From the NCBI RefSeq assembly GCF_903652925.1, contig NZ_CAHLAR010000001.1, positions 806,001 through 870,000 of the forward strand: a DNA stretch of 64,000 nt, in the 5' to 3' direction. The notes under the pieces are model-generated. The model was not told where the DNA came from. It saw nothing but the letters and a program-made list of their open reading frames with translations, and searched no databases. Below are positions 42,215-50,708 of this stretch, piece by piece (positions within the stretch are counted from its first letter, which is position 1; each line of letters starts with the position of its first letter). Source of the DNA: Achromobacter anxifer. GTDB taxonomy: Bacteria > Pseudomonadota > Gammaproteobacteria > Burkholderiales > Burkholderiaceae_B. The translations under genes were made by a program, and so were the position numbers.

Positions 42215-42291
42215 TGGGGAGTCGCCAAGCTGGTTAAGGCACCGGATTTTGATTCCGGCATGCGAAGGTTCGAATCCTTCCTCCCCAGCCA
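42215..42291 (+). tRNA. tRNA-Gln (anticodon TTG)
   Basis: 77 bases including an encoded CCA (42289-42291). The acceptor arm TGGGGAG (42215-42221) pairs with CTCCCCA (42281-42287). The anticodon stem CCGGA/TCCGG encloses a TTTTGAT loop with anticodon TTG. The T-loop GGTTCGAATCC is standard. It starts two bases after the ispE stop, and this tRNA-Gln between ispE and prs is a common arrangement in beta- and gammaproteobacteria. Confidence 0.97.
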
Positions 42292-42302
42292 ACCGAATAC
42301 AT

Positions 42303-42357
42303 AAAAAAGCTGTTGAACACGCCTGTAAGACACTGGCCCGGGTTCAGCAGCTTTTTT
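42303..42357 (+). terminator. terminator-like hairpin after tRNA-Gln
   Basis: AAAAAAGCTGTTGAAC (42303-42318) pairs with GTTCAGCAGCTTTTTT (42342-42357), with one G-T wobble and a 23-base loop, ending in six T. The A-run on the other side makes it potentially bidirectional. It separates the tRNA from prs. Confidence 0.8.
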
Positions 42358-42431
42358 ATTTTCCGGGTCCGCTGATGCATCACTCCGCATCACCTCGTTA
42401 GTGTCTTGAAACGACCATCGCATCATCCATC

Positions 42432-43382
42432 ATGGCAAACGATAGCTTCATGATTTTCACGGGTACAGCCAACACTCGGCTGGCCGTGGACGTAGTCAAC
42501 CACCTCGATATGTCCCTGGGCAAGATGACCGTCGGTCGCTTCTCGGACGGCGAAGTGATGGTCGAGATCAACGAGAACGTGCGCGGCAAGGACGTTTTCG
42601 TCCTGCAGCCCACCTGTGCCCCCACCAACGACAACCTGATGGAAATCATGGTGATGGTCGATGCCCTGCGCCGCGCTTCCGCTGGCCGCATCACCGCCGC
42701 GATTCCCTATTTCGGCTATGCCCGCCAGGACCGCCGCCCGCGCTCGGCGCGCGTGGCCATCTCGGCGAAGGTCGTGGCCAACATGCTGCAAGTGGCTGGC
42801 GTCGACCGCGTCCTGACGATGGACCTGCACGCCGACCAGATCCAGGGTTTCTTCGATATTCCCGTGGATAACATCTACGCGGGTCCGATCCTGCTGGGCG
42901 ACATCTGGCGCCGCAATTTCTCGAACCTGGTCGTCGTGTCCCCGGACATCGGCGGCGTGGTGCGGGCCCGTGCGCTGGCCAAGCAGCTGGAGGCCGATCT
43001 GGCCATCATCGACAAGCGCCGTCCGCGCGCCAACGTGTCGGAAGTGATGAACATCATCGGTGAAGTCGACGGCCGAACCTGCATCATCATGGACGACATG
43101 GTCGACACCGCCGGCACGCTGTGCAAGGCGGCCCAGGCCCTGAAGGACCGCGGCGCCGGCGCCGTTTACGCCTATTGCACGCACCCCGTGCTGTCGGGCG
43201 GCGCCATCGACCGCATTGAAGCGTCGGAACTGGACGAGCTGGTCGTCACCGACACCATTCCGCTCTCCGAGCAAGGCCAGGCCAGCGGCAAGATCCGCCA
43301 GCTGTCGTGCGCCGCGCTGCTGGGCGAGACCATCCTGCGTATCTCGAACGCGGAATCGGTCAGCTCGCTGTTCGTCGACTAA
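42432..43382 (+). CDS. prs: ribose-phosphate pyrophosphokinase
   Basis: 316 residues. It makes PRPP from ribose-5-phosphate and ATP for nucleotide, His and Trp synthesis. Family features: '[20 protein letters not shown]', '[21 protein letters not shown]', the flexible-loop motif '[24 protein letters not shown]', the PRPP-synthase signature '[23 protein letters not shown]' region, and the PRPP loop '[13 protein letters not shown]'. Length equals the class I enzyme. It lies between tRNA-Gln and rplY, in the conserved order. Confidence 0.98.
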   Translation: MANDSFMIFTGTANTRLAVDVVNHLDMSLGKMTVGRFSDGEVMVEINENVRGKDVFVLQPTCAPTNDNLMEIMVMVDALRRASAGRITAAIPYFGYARQDRRPRSARVAISAKVVANMLQVAGVDRVLTMDLHADQIQGFFDIPVDNIYAGPILLGDIWRRNFSNLVVVSPDIGGVVRARALAKQLEADLAIIDKRRPRANVSEVMNIIGEVDGRTCIIMDDMVDTAGTLCKAAQALKDRGAGAVYAYCTHPVLSGGAIDRIEASELDELVVTDTIPLSEQGQASGKIRQLSCAALLGETILRISNAESVSSLFVD

Positions 43383-43422
43383 GACGCAGCGGCCCTCGGA
43401 CGGGCAGTCCGGACACAGAGTT

Positions 43423-43481
43423 TTGCGCCTTGCTGGTCGCGGCAAGGCGCAACAAACACGGCGCGCATTTCGCGTGCCGTG
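43423..43481 (+). promoter_or_regulatory. two hairpins in the rplY leader
   Basis: The first is a perfect 11-bp stem TTGCGCCTTGC (43423-43433)/GCAAGGCGCAA (43442-43452) with an 8-base loop. The second has arms CACGGC (43457-43462)/GCCGTG (43476-43481). Both lie in the 146-base prs-rplY gap, 48-106 bases before the rplY start. There is no T-run after either, so a leader or regulatory structure is as likely as termination of prs. Confidence 0.5.
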
Positions 43482-43528
43482 CACCAACCGGCGGAGTCTC
43501 TTCGCCATTATTGTTTTTGGAGTTTTCC

Positions 43529-44149
43529 ATGAAATTCAATGCCACTGCGCGTAGCGTCCAGGGTTCGAGTGCGAGCCGCCGCCTGCGCCGCGCGGGCCGC
43601 GTTCCCGCCATCGTTTATGGCGGTACGGCTGCCCCGCTGAACATCGAACTCGACCACAACGAGATCTACCACGCCCTGCGCAAGGAAGAATTCCACGCGT
43701 CGATCCTGCAAATGGCGCTGGAAGGCGCAGCCAAGGAAGAGCAAGTCCTGCTGCGTTCGGTTCAATGGCACGCCTACAAGCCGCAAGTCCTGCACGTGGA
43801 CTTCCAGCGCGTGGACGCCAACCAGGCCCTGCACACCAAGGTCCCGTTCCACTTCATCAACGCTGAAGTCTCGCCGGCCGTTAAGCTGGGCGGCGCCATT
43901 ATCAGCCACGTCCTGACCGAACTGGAAGTCACCTGCCTGCCGGCAGCGCTGCCCCAGTTCATCGAAGTGGACCTGAAGGATCTGCTGCCTGGCGCTTCGG
44001 TCCACCTGGCCGACATCAAGCTGCCCAAGGGCGTGACCTACGTCCCCCACGGCGGCGACGCCAACCCGCTGCTGGCCGCCACGGCCGTGGTGCGTGGCGC
44101 TGCTGCCGCCGACGAAGGCGAAGCCGAAGCCGAAGCTCCGGCTGCCTAA
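43529..44149 (+). CDS. rplY: 50S ribosomal protein L25 (long, Ctc-type)
   Basis: 206 residues from ATG 43529 with GGAG upstream; longer in-frame starts lack similarity. The N-terminal L25 domain (about 1-92) begins '[32 protein letters not shown]' (seen as overlapping segments) and binds 5S rRNA loop E. A C-terminal TL5/Ctc beta domain follows, with '[21 protein letters not shown]' and '[22 protein letters not shown]'. It ends in an Ala/Glu-rich tail. It sits between prs and pth in the standard order and is followed by a clear terminator. Confidence 0.97.
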   Translation: MKFNATARSVQGSSASRRLRRAGRVPAIVYGGTAAPLNIELDHNEIYHALRKEEFHASILQMALEGAAKEEQVLLRSVQWHAYKPQVLHVDFQRVDANQALHTKVPFHFINAEVSPAVKLGGAIISHVLTELEVTCLPAALPQFIEVDLKDLLPGASVHLADIKLPKGVTYVPHGGDANPLLAATAVVRGAAAADEGEAEAEAPAA

Positions 44150-44190
44150 GTCCTGCCGGGAAGCCTTCGGGCTTTCCGCGGCTGATGCCG

Positions 44191-44227
44191 AAACCCTGCG
44201 TGTGCATTTGCATGCGCAGGGTTTTTT
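44191..44227 (+). terminator. Rho-independent terminator after rplY
   Basis: CCCTGCGTGTGC (44194-44205) pairs with GCATGCGCAGGG (44210-44221), allowing two G-T wobbles, with a short ATTT loop and a run of six T (44222-44227). Confidence 0.88.
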
Positions 44228-44245
44228 GGTTTAAACACCCCCATC

Positions 44246-44842
44246 ATGTCTACTCCTATACGCCTCATCGTCGGACTGGGTAATCCGGGGCCCGACTACG
44301 AAACCACCCGGCACAACGCCGGCTTCTGGCTGGCCGACCACCTGGCGGACGACCTGCGCGCTTCTTTCGCGCTGGAGAAATCCTTCTTCGGCATGGTGGC
44401 CAAATCCCGCCTGGGCGCGGACAACGTGTTGCTGCTCAAGCCCAATACCTACATGAATCGTTCCGGCCAGGCGGTCGGCGCCTTGGCTCGCTTCTACAAG
44501 CTGGTGCCCGAACAGGTGCTGGTACTGCACGACGAACTGGATCTGATGCCCGGCCAGGTGAAACTGAAGCAGGGTGGCGGGCATGCCGGCCACAACGGCT
44601 TGAAGGACATCCAGGCGGCGCTCGGCAGCCCTAATTTCTGGCGGTTGCGCATCGGCATCGGCCATCCGCGCACCCTGGGCCTGGCCCAGCAGGTCGCCGA
44701 CTTCGTGCTGCATCCGCCGCGCCGCGAAGAGCAGAAAGAGATCGAAGCGGTCATCGACCGTTGCCGGGCCGTGGTGCCCGCGATGCTGGCCGGCGATTTC
44801 CCGCTGGCGACGCGCCAGCTCCACAGCGGCAACGACGCCTGA
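44246..44842 (+). CDS. pth: peptidyl-tRNA hydrolase
   Basis: 198 residues. It releases tRNA from prematurely dropped peptidyl-tRNA. Conserved parts: '[23 protein letters not shown]' with catalytic His23, '[16 protein letters not shown]', '[30 protein letters not shown]' region and '[11 protein letters not shown]'. Length is typical. Its stop overlaps the following CPBP protease start (TGATG), so the two are coupled. The upstream terminator implies its own promoter. Confidence 0.97.
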   Translation: MSTPIRLIVGLGNPGPDYETTRHNAGFWLADHLADDLRASFALEKSFFGMVAKSRLGADNVLLLKPNTYMNRSGQAVGALARFYKLVPEQVLVLHDELDLMPGQVKLKQGGGHAGHNGLKDIQAALGSPNFWRLRIGIGHPRTLGLAQQVADFVLHPPRREEQKEIEAVIDRCRAVVPAMLAGDFPLATRQLHSGNDA

Positions 44843-45621
44843 TGACTGGCCAGCAACGGTCCGCGGCCGGCGGCAAACTGCGTTTTCGCAGTGAAATCGT
44901 CGACTTCTGGCGTTTCATCCGCCATCCGCATCCGGTTTCGCGCTTGCCGGGGCGGGCGTCCGCCAGCGGACTAGTGGCGGATTGGTGGCCGGGTATCGGC
45001 CCTGGTCGCCTGCTGGCCTGGGCCGCGCTGCTGTGGGCCGTGAACCTGTTTGCGCTGGGACCGGTGGCCGTTGCGGCGGCCGGGCTGGGCGGCGTCACCC
45101 ACCGGCTAGATCCCACCAACATTCCCTGGCTGACCGCGGTGCTCTGGGCGCCGTTGGTCGAAGAGATGCTGTTCCGCTATGGCCTGCGCCGTCCCAAGCA
45201 GACGCTGTGGCTGATTCCGGCCATGGTGCCCGTGGTGCTCTGGGGCCCCAAGGTCTGGACCGGCCTGCTGCTGGCCGCCTGGGTGATCCTGGCCTGCTGG
45301 GGCGCGCGTCAGCGCGCGGAACCGCTGCAGGGCTGGGACACGACCTGGCGACGCTACTACCTGAAGCATTACGGCCTGGTGTTCCACCTGGTCGCGCTGA
45401 CCTTCGCCGCGGTGCACCTGACGAATTTCGTCTACAGCAAGACGCCGTACTGGCTGCTGCCCCTGCTGGTGTTGCCGCAATGGCTGACCGGGCTGGTGCT
45501 GGGCTGGATGCGCGTGCGGCGCGGCATCGGCGCGGCGATACTGCTGCATTCCGTCTTCAACGCTGGCCCCATTTTGATGATCTGGGTCCTGATGCGCTGG
45601 GTGCCCTCCGCGGCAACCTAG
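44842..45621 (+). CDS. CPBP-family intramembrane protease
   Basis: 259 residues from ATG 44842, which overlaps the pth stop; a longer frame upstream would lie within pth. Six or so membrane helices. The CPBP (Abi/Rce1-like) glutamate-protease motifs are visible: 'PLVEEMLFRYGLRR' (EExxxR), 'LTFAAVHLTNFVY' (FxxxH) and 'AILLHSVFNAGPI' (H/N). Members act as membrane proteases, with diverse roles including prenyl-protein processing and bacteriocin immunity. The substrate is unknown. Position between pth and ychF is unusual for a conserved block, so it is probably a lineage-specific insertion. Confidence 0.83.
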   Translation: MTGQQRSAAGGKLRFRSEIVDFWRFIRHPHPVSRLPGRASASGLVADWWPGIGPGRLLAWAALLWAVNLFALGPVAVAAAGLGGVTHRLDPTNIPWLTAVLWAPLVEEMLFRYGLRRPKQTLWLIPAMVPVVLWGPKVWTGLLLAAWVILACWGARQRAEPLQGWDTTWRRYYLKHYGLVFHLVALTFAAVHLTNFVYSKTPYWLLPLLVLPQWLTGLVLGWMRVRRGIGAAILLHSVFNAGPILMIWVLMRWVPSAAT

Positions 45622-45748
45622 CGTCCTGCCCCGCAGGCTCGCACGGCTTGCCGGCGGAGCCCTGACGCCGGTCACGGAAACGAACCCATTTCCCGGCCGG
45701 GGTAAACTAGAACGTTAACGATCAATACCGTACTTACACAGGATTCCC

Positions 45749-46840
45749 ATGGCTCTGCAATGCGGCATCGTCGGCCTGCCCAACGTAGGCAAATCGACAC
45801 TCTTCAACGCTCTGACCCGCGCCGGCATCGCCGCCGAGAACTACCCGTTCTGCACCATCGAACCCAACGTCGGTGTGGTCGAGGTGCCGGATCCGCGCCT
45901 GCAGAAGCTGGCTGAAATCGTCAAGCCTGAGCGCATCCTGTCCGCCACCGTCGAATTCGTCGACATCGCGGGCCTGGTCGCCGGCGCGAGCAAGGGCGAA
46001 GGCCTGGGCAACCAGTTCCTCTCGCACATCCGCGAAACCGACGCCATCGTCAACGTGGTGCGCTGCTTCGAGGATCCCAATGTGATCCACGTGGCCGGCA
46101 AGGTCGATCCCATCGCCGACATCGAAGTCATCGAAACCGAACTGGCCCTGGCTGACCTGCAGACCGCCGAAAAGGCCCTGCAACGCCACCAGAAGACGGC
46201 GCGCTCGGGCGACAAGGAATCGCAGCGCATCGTGGCCGTGCTGGAAAAGTGCGTGGCCCAGCTGAACGACGCCAAGCCCATCCGCGCCCTGGACCTCTCC
46301 ACCGAGGAAAAGGCCGACATCGCCCAGCTCTGCTTCATCACCGCCAAGCGCGCGATGTACGTAGGCAACGTGGCCGACGACGGCTTCACCAACAACCCGC
46401 TGCTCGACCGCCTGACCGAATTCGCCGCCGCGCGCAACGCGCCCGTGGTCGCCATCTGCGCCGCCATCGAATCCGAAATCGTCGACCTCGACGACGCTGA
46501 CCGCCAGGCTTTCCTGTCGGACATGGGCATGGAAGAACCCGGCCTGAACCGCCTGATCCGCGCCGCCTTCAAGCTGCTTGGGCTGCAAACCTACTTCACC
46601 GCCGGCGTGAAGGAAGTGCGCGCCTGGACCGTGCCGATCGGCGCCACCGCGCCCCAGGCCGCGGGCGTCATCCACACCGACTTCGAGCGCGGCTTCATCC
46701 GCGCCCAGACCATTGCCTATGACGACTACATCACCTACAAGGGTGAACAGGGCGCCAAGGAAGCGGGCAAGATGCGCGCGGAAGGCAAGGAATACATCGT
46801 GCAGGATGGGGACGTGATGAACTTCTTGTTCAACGTCTAA
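45749..46840 (+). CDS. ychF: redox-regulated ATPase YchF (Obg family)
   Basis: 363 residues, near-universal P-loop protein with ATP preference. The G1 loop is '[18 protein letters not shown]', then '[18 protein letters not shown]', '[24 protein letters not shown]' (G3) and the C-terminal TGS domain with '[39 protein letters not shown]' in parts. It binds the large ribosomal subunit and influences stress responses. A terminator follows directly. ychF after pth is the standard order. Confidence 0.97.
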   Translation: MALQCGIVGLPNVGKSTLFNALTRAGIAAENYPFCTIEPNVGVVEVPDPRLQKLAEIVKPERILSATVEFVDIAGLVAGASKGEGLGNQFLSHIRETDAIVNVVRCFEDPNVIHVAGKVDPIADIEVIETELALADLQTAEKALQRHQKTARSGDKESQRIVAVLEKCVAQLNDAKPIRALDLSTEEKADIAQLCFITAKRAMYVGNVADDGFTNNPLLDRLTEFAAARNAPVVAICAAIESEIVDLDDADRQAFLSDMGMEEPGLNRLIRAAFKLLGLQTYFTAGVKEVRAWTVPIGATAPQAAGVIHTDFERGFIRAQTIAYDDYITYKGEQGAKEAGKMRAEGKEYIVQDGDVMNFLFNV

Positions 46841-46864
46841 AGCACGGCGCAGCATTCCACTATG

Positions 46865-46907
46865 CACCCCGAAGATTGGACCAAGGTCCGGTCGTCGGGG
46901 TGTTTTT
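46865..46907 (+). terminator. Rho-independent terminator of ychF
   Basis: CACCCCGA (46865-46872) pairs with TCGGGGTG (46895-46902), extended by the inner pairing GGACC/GGTCC, and is followed by five T (46903-46907). Confidence 0.85.
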
Positions 46908-46999
46908 CATGGTGCAACCTGATCAGCCGAGCGAGCTGACTGTATGCGGCGCAAGACTGGCTATTCGCCGTGGATCTCGCGGTGAATATGTGGCTGCGC

Positions 47000-47368
47000 T
47001 TATGGCTCGCAAACACGCAAATTCTCCAGCGGCACCCAGCCCGCCATCCCATCCGCAAGCCGGACCGCCCACACCCACCCGTTCAGCTCGCGTTCGCCGC
47101 GCAGCATGTCGCCTGCCGCGGCATCCAGTTCCTTATTTGTGAAATCCTCCAGCATTGTGGCGCTGCCGTCGGCGTGGCGGTCGAGGAATTGCGCCGGCAC
47201 GAAGCCGGCCTCCTGGTCCGCGGGCGTGCACAGATACCAGTCGGGCCAGCCTTCGGGGCCGTCGTAGCGTTCGCCGATGGAAACGCGGTCGCCCTTGCGC
47301 ACCGACATGGGCTGGGGAAACTCGCTGGCATGGGCCTGGATGACGAGATAGTGGCGTTCGGAGTTCAT
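47000..47368 (-). CDS. bacterial SH3-like domain protein
   Basis: 122 residues from ATG 47368 ('MNSERHYLVIQAHAS'). Two SH3-like repeats can be seen: the first around 'MSVRKGDRVSIGERYDGPEGWPDWYLCTPADQEAGFVPAQFL', read in parts, and the second around 'ELDAAAGDMLRGERELNGWVWAVRLADGMAGWVPLENL'. The paired '...GWVP..' and '...GFVP..' ends are typical of SH3 barrels. There is no signal peptide, so it is probably cytosolic. Function is unknown. It lies next to a TauE/SafE exporter gene, 38 bases away, same strand. Confidence 0.75.
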   Translation of the reverse strand: MNSERHYLVIQAHASEFPQPMSVRKGDRVSIGERYDGPEGWPDWYLCTPADQEAGFVPAQFLDRHADGSATMLEDFTNKELDAAAGDMLRGERELNGWVWAVRLADGMAGWVPLENLRVCEP

Positions 47369-47406
47369 GGACAGTCCTGATTCGTGCCGTGGCGGCATGC
47401 GCGGAA

Positions 47407-48162
47407 CTATGCCATGCGTTCCAGCAGCCGCGGCACCGCCGACGCCAGCAACGCCACCCCCGACCCCGTCAGCAAGCCCAGCACGATCTGCCGGAAGCGC
47501 GCTTCGCTGATGCCGATGTAGAGCTTTGCGCCGAGCAGCGCGGGCACCAGCATTGCGGCGGCGACGATGGCGAACAGGGGCAGCATGTCGCGCGTGACGA
47601 TGCCGGTTGCCAGGTAGGTGCCCATGGTCACCAGCAGCACGGACAGGTTGAAGTTCTGGATGACGGCGCGCTGCGCGTTCTTCTCGAATCCGCGCAGGGT
47701 GCACCACAGCGTGGGCAGGGTGCCCGCGAAGCCGCCGATGCCGCCCAGCACGCCGCCAGCCATGCCCACCGCCGCATCCGCGGCGCGTCCGCCCGCCGAA
47801 ATCCTGGGCAGGTTCTTTGCGAACAGCATGGCGGGACACCAGAGCACCAGCAGGACGCCGAGCGTGGCCTTGAACCAGTCCATGTCCAGGCGCGGCAGCA
47901 GCATGACGCCCAGCGGAATGCCAAGCAGGCCGCCCAGCACGAAGGGCAGCAGCCGTTGCAGGTCGAAGCCGCGCCGCACGGTGATGGCGGCGATGATCTG
48001 TCCGACCAGGGCGCCGAAGACGGCGAGCGTCGCCGCCATGCGCGGGTCCAGCACCCAGGCCCAGAACGACATCGCCACCAGGCCGAAGGCGAAGCCCGAC
48101 AGGCCCTGGACGAAGCCCGCGATGACCGCGCCCAGGGTGACCACCAGAAATACGGAATCCAT
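47407..48162 (-). CDS. TauE/SafE-family anion exporter
   Basis: 251 residues, about eight membrane helices. The family (sulfite/sulfoacetate exporters, TSUP) is indicated by 'VIAGFVQGLSGFAFGLVAMSFWAW', the central 'GGVLGGIGGFAGTLPTLW' and the similar layout of two glycine-rich repeats. It sits upstream of the SH3 gene on the same strand. The transported anion, likely a small sulfur or carbon acid, is not assigned. Confidence 0.84.
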   Translation of the reverse strand: MDSVFLVVTLGAVIAGFVQGLSGFAFGLVAMSFWAWVLDPRMAATLAVFGALVGQIIAAITVRRGFDLQRLLPFVLGGLLGIPLGVMLLPRLDMDWFKATLGVLLVLWCPAMLFAKNLPRISAGGRAADAAVGMAGGVLGGIGGFAGTLPTLWCTLRGFEKNAQRAVIQNFNLSVLLVTMGTYLATGIVTRDMLPLFAIVAAAMLVPALLGAKLYIGISEARFRQIVLGLLTGSGVALLASAVPRLLERMA

Positions 48163-48272
48163 TGCCGTCCTTGTTGTGGCTTGTGCGGAAAGGTTCTGTA
48201 TTCTGGGCGATCCCCGGGGCTGCGGAATCCTGTTTTGCTATGGGCCGATATCGCGGGTCTTATGGCTGCGGG

Positions 48273-48905
48273 CTATTCCAGGCCGAGGCGGCGCAGGGTG
48301 TCTGCCAGCCCCAGCAGCTCGGTCGTGTAGACGCCCTGCTCGATGGCCTTGCGTTGTGCGGCTTCCTTCTCCTCGCGTGCGAGGCTCCGGGCAACGGTCT
48401 GTTCGAGTTCGTCCTTGGGGACCACGGCAACGCCGTCACGGTCGCCGACGATGTAGTCGCCGGGATGGATGACCGCGTCGCCTATGGAGATAGGCACGTT
48501 GATCCGGCCGGGCTGGAATTTTCCGGTGCCCTTGATCGACAGGCCGCGGCAGAACACGGGGAAGCCCAGTTCGATGATTAGGTTCGCGTCGCGCACGCAG
48601 CCGTTGATCACCAGGCCGGCGATGCCGACCTGCATGGCCTGCAGCGTGAGCACGTCGCCCCAGGGGCCGGCTTCCAGGTAGGCCTTGGCGTCGACCACCA
48701 GCACGTCGCCCGGGCGTGCTTTTTGCACGGCATAGTGCAGCATGAGGTTGTCGGCAGGGCGGCAGTCGACCGTGAGGGCCGGGCCGGCAAGGCGCACCGT
48801 CGGATCGATGGGCTTGATGCCGTGGTCCAGCGCGCCCTTGGCGCCCTGTGCTTCGTAGATGGTGGCCGCGCCTAGCTGGCGCAGGGTGGCAAGCAGATCA
48901 TTCAT
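48273..48905 (-). CDS. RraA-family aldolase/decarboxylase (first)
   Basis: 210 residues from ATG 48905, starting 'MNDLLATLRQLGAATIYEAQ'. It resembles the RraA-like class II pyruvate aldolases (4-carboxy-4-hydroxy-2-oxoadipate or 4-hydroxy-4-methyl-2-oxoglutarate aldolase, also oxaloacetate decarboxylase). Evidence is 'VDCRPADNLMLHYAVQKARPGDVLVVDAKA', 'INGCVRDANLI' (GxxRD catalytic motif) and 'VPISIGDAVIHPGDYIVGDRDGVAVVP'. These enzymes end gallate and protocatechuate meta-cleavage. It adjoins a Bug receptor gene with a stop two bases past its start, and a second RraA gene lies beyond that. The substrate is not fixed by sequence. Confidence 0.85.
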   Translation of the reverse strand: MNDLLATLRQLGAATIYEAQGAKGALDHGIKPIDPTVRLAGPALTVDCRPADNLMLHYAVQKARPGDVLVVDAKAYLEAGPWGDVLTLQAMQVGIAGLVINGCVRDANLIIELGFPVFCRGLSIKGTGKFQPGRINVPISIGDAVIHPGDYIVGDRDGVAVVPKDELEQTVARSLAREEKEAAQRKAIEQGVYTTELLGLADTLRRLGLE

Positions 48906-48906
48906 G

Positions 48907-49887
48907 TCAGTCGACCTTCGCGCCGGTTCGCTTGACCAGGGATTCCCAGTAGGGCAGTTCCTTGGCGATGAAGCTGGCGAACTGTTCCGGCGTGCCGGCC
49001 ACGTCATCCGAGCCCATCTCGTCCAGGTTCTTGGCCAGCGCCGGACTCTTCAGCGTCTTGACCACGCCCTGATTAAGGCGCTGGATCAGCGCCGCAGGCG
49101 TCTGCGCGGGGGCGAAGATGCCATACCAGTTCTCGATCACGAAATTGGCGTGGCCGAGCTCCTTCATGGTCGGCACGTCCGGCAGGCCCTTGGAACGGGT
49201 TTCGCCGGTGGTGGCCAATGCGCGGATGCGGCCCGAACCGAGCTGCGGCGCGATGGCGGTGGTGGTTTCAAAGGCCACCGGCACCTGGCCGGCGATCACG
49301 TCGGCCAGCGCCGGACCCTGGCCGCGGTAGGGGATGTGTGTCATGTCCAGCTTCATGTCGAGCTTGAGCATTTCACCCATCAGGTGCTGCGGACTGCCGC
49401 TGCCGCCGGACGCGAAGTTGAATTCGCCCGGCTTGTTGCGGATCAGCGCGAAAAGCTCGTTGGCGGTCTTTGCCGGCACGCCGGCGTTGACGTAGAGCAC
49501 CAGCGGAACCGCGGCCACTTCCGCGACCGGCGCCAGCGTGCTGACCGGGTCGTTGCGCAGCTGGTACAGGTTGCGGTTGATGACGACGCCGGTGTTGTTG
49601 CCCAGCAGCAGCGTGCAGCCGTCCGGCGCGGCGGTGGTGACGTACTGGGTGCCGATGTTGCTGCTGGCGCCGCCCTTGTTTTCGACGATGACGTTGGTGC
49701 CGAGTTCGTCGGCCAAGCCGGGCGCAATCAGGCGCGCCAGGATGTCGGTGGTGCCGCCGGGAGGATAGGGCGAGATGATCTTGACGAGCTGGCAGGGGTA
49801 GGGGGCTTGCGCCAGGACGGGGGCGGCGAAGGTGGCGGCTGTCAGGCCGAGGGCCGCCGCGCCCAGAATGCGGGTGATCGACATCAT
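48907..49887 (-). CDS. Bug-family (TctC) periplasmic solute-binding protein
   Basis: 326 residues with a signal peptide 'MMSITRILGAAALGLTAATF' and cleavage after about residue 26 (AQA). The mature part has the Bug family pattern: 'YPCQLVKIISPYPPGGTTDILAR', 'NVIVENKGGASSNIGTQYV', 'GCTLLLGNNTGVVINRNL' and 'PGEFNFASGGSGSPQHLMGEML'. Bug proteins bind carboxylates such as aromatic or hydroxy acids and are very numerous in Bordetella and its relatives. No TctAB permease genes lie nearby. Placed between two RraA-like enzymes, it probably captures the substrate they process. Confidence 0.92.
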   Translation of the reverse strand: MMSITRILGAAALGLTAATFAAPVLAQAPYPCQLVKIISPYPPGGTTDILARLIAPGLADELGTNVIVENKGGASSNIGTQYVTTAAPDGCTLLLGNNTGVVINRNLYQLRNDPVSTLAPVAEVAAVPLVLYVNAGVPAKTANELFALIRNKPGEFNFASGGSGSPQHLMGEMLKLDMKLDMTHIPYRGQGPALADVIAGQVPVAFETTTAIAPQLGSGRIRALATTGETRSKGLPDVPTMKELGHANFVIENWYGIFAPAQTPAALIQRLNQGVVKTLKSPALAKNLDEMGSDDVAGTPEQFASFIAKELPYWESLVKRTGAKVD

Positions 49888-49924
49888 GTCTCCTTGGATT
49901 ATGTAGTTGTTGTCGGCGCGGGCT

Positions 49925-50650
49925 TCAGGCCAGCTTGTCCGGCGAGCGCTGCAGCGTGTGGTAGCCGAACTGCTTGCGCGCTTCGGTCAGCGGCATTCCG
50001 CCAAGCGCGGCGTCGAGGATCCGGCTTTCCAGCGCGCGCGTCTCCATGGCCTTGGCCAGCACTTCCTCCATGCGTGCGCGGGGCACCACCACCACGCCGT
50101 CGGCGTCGCCGACAAGCAGGTCTCCCGGGCACACGCGCACGTCGCCCAGCGTCACGGGCTCTTCATATGCCTGCACCTGCACGCGGTCCTTGCCGGTGCG
50201 CATGAAGGCGCCGCGGGCGTACAGGGGATAGCCTGCCTCGTCGGCCTCGGCGGTGTCGCGGCACACGCCATGCACCACCGTGCCGGCGATGTGCTTGTGC
50301 GCGGCCAGGCGGCTGAGTATGCCGCCCCAGACGGTGCAGTCCATCCGGCCGCCGTTGTCCAGGACGGCGACGGTGCCGGGCGTGAGCCTGTCGATGAAAT
50401 CGCCGACGGTGCCGGGTTGGGCGTGGTCTATCGGCGCGAAGCGGACGGTGTAGGCAAAGCCGAACAGCCTGGCCGGGCCGGCCACCGGACGGATGCCCAG
50501 GGCGCTGCCTGGAAGCTCGTGGTAGTCGAGCGCGTCGGACACCTCGGCAGTGGAAAGGCCGCGGGCCAGACGCAGCCATTCGGGTTCATTCAAATCGGGA
50601 ATCAACGGGGTCTCCAGTTCCAGCGCATGGATGCGTGCGTGTGATTCCAT
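49925..50650 (-). CDS. RraA-family protein (second)
   Basis: 241 residues, start ATG 50650. RraA fold: 'LSTAEVSDALDYHELPGSALGIRPV', 'DFIDRLTPGTVAVLDNGGRMDCTVWGGILSRLA', 'GTVVHGVCRDTAEADEAGYPLYARGAF' (GxCRD motif) and 'GDLLVGDADGVVVVP'. It is longer at the N-terminus than the first RraA gene and appears to be a distant paralogue. Both Asp and Arg catalytic positions look kept, so an aldolase or decarboxylase is plausible. It starts the Bug/RraA operon and is divergent from a LysR gene, separated by 58 bases. Confidence 0.83.
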   Translation of the reverse strand: MESHARIHALELETPLIPDLNEPEWLRLARGLSTAEVSDALDYHELPGSALGIRPVAGPARLFGFAYTVRFAPIDHAQPGTVGDFIDRLTPGTVAVLDNGGRMDCTVWGGILSRLAAHKHIAGTVVHGVCRDTAEADEAGYPLYARGAFMRTGKDRVQVQAYEEPVTLGDVRVCPGDLLVGDADGVVVVPRARMEEVLAKAMETRALESRILDAALGGMPLTEARKQFGYHTLQRSPDKLA

Positions 50651-50708
50651 GTTCAGCTAACGAAAAGTGGAAGGCAACTAAGCGTTTTTGAGCGTAAGAT
50701 CAATTTCC

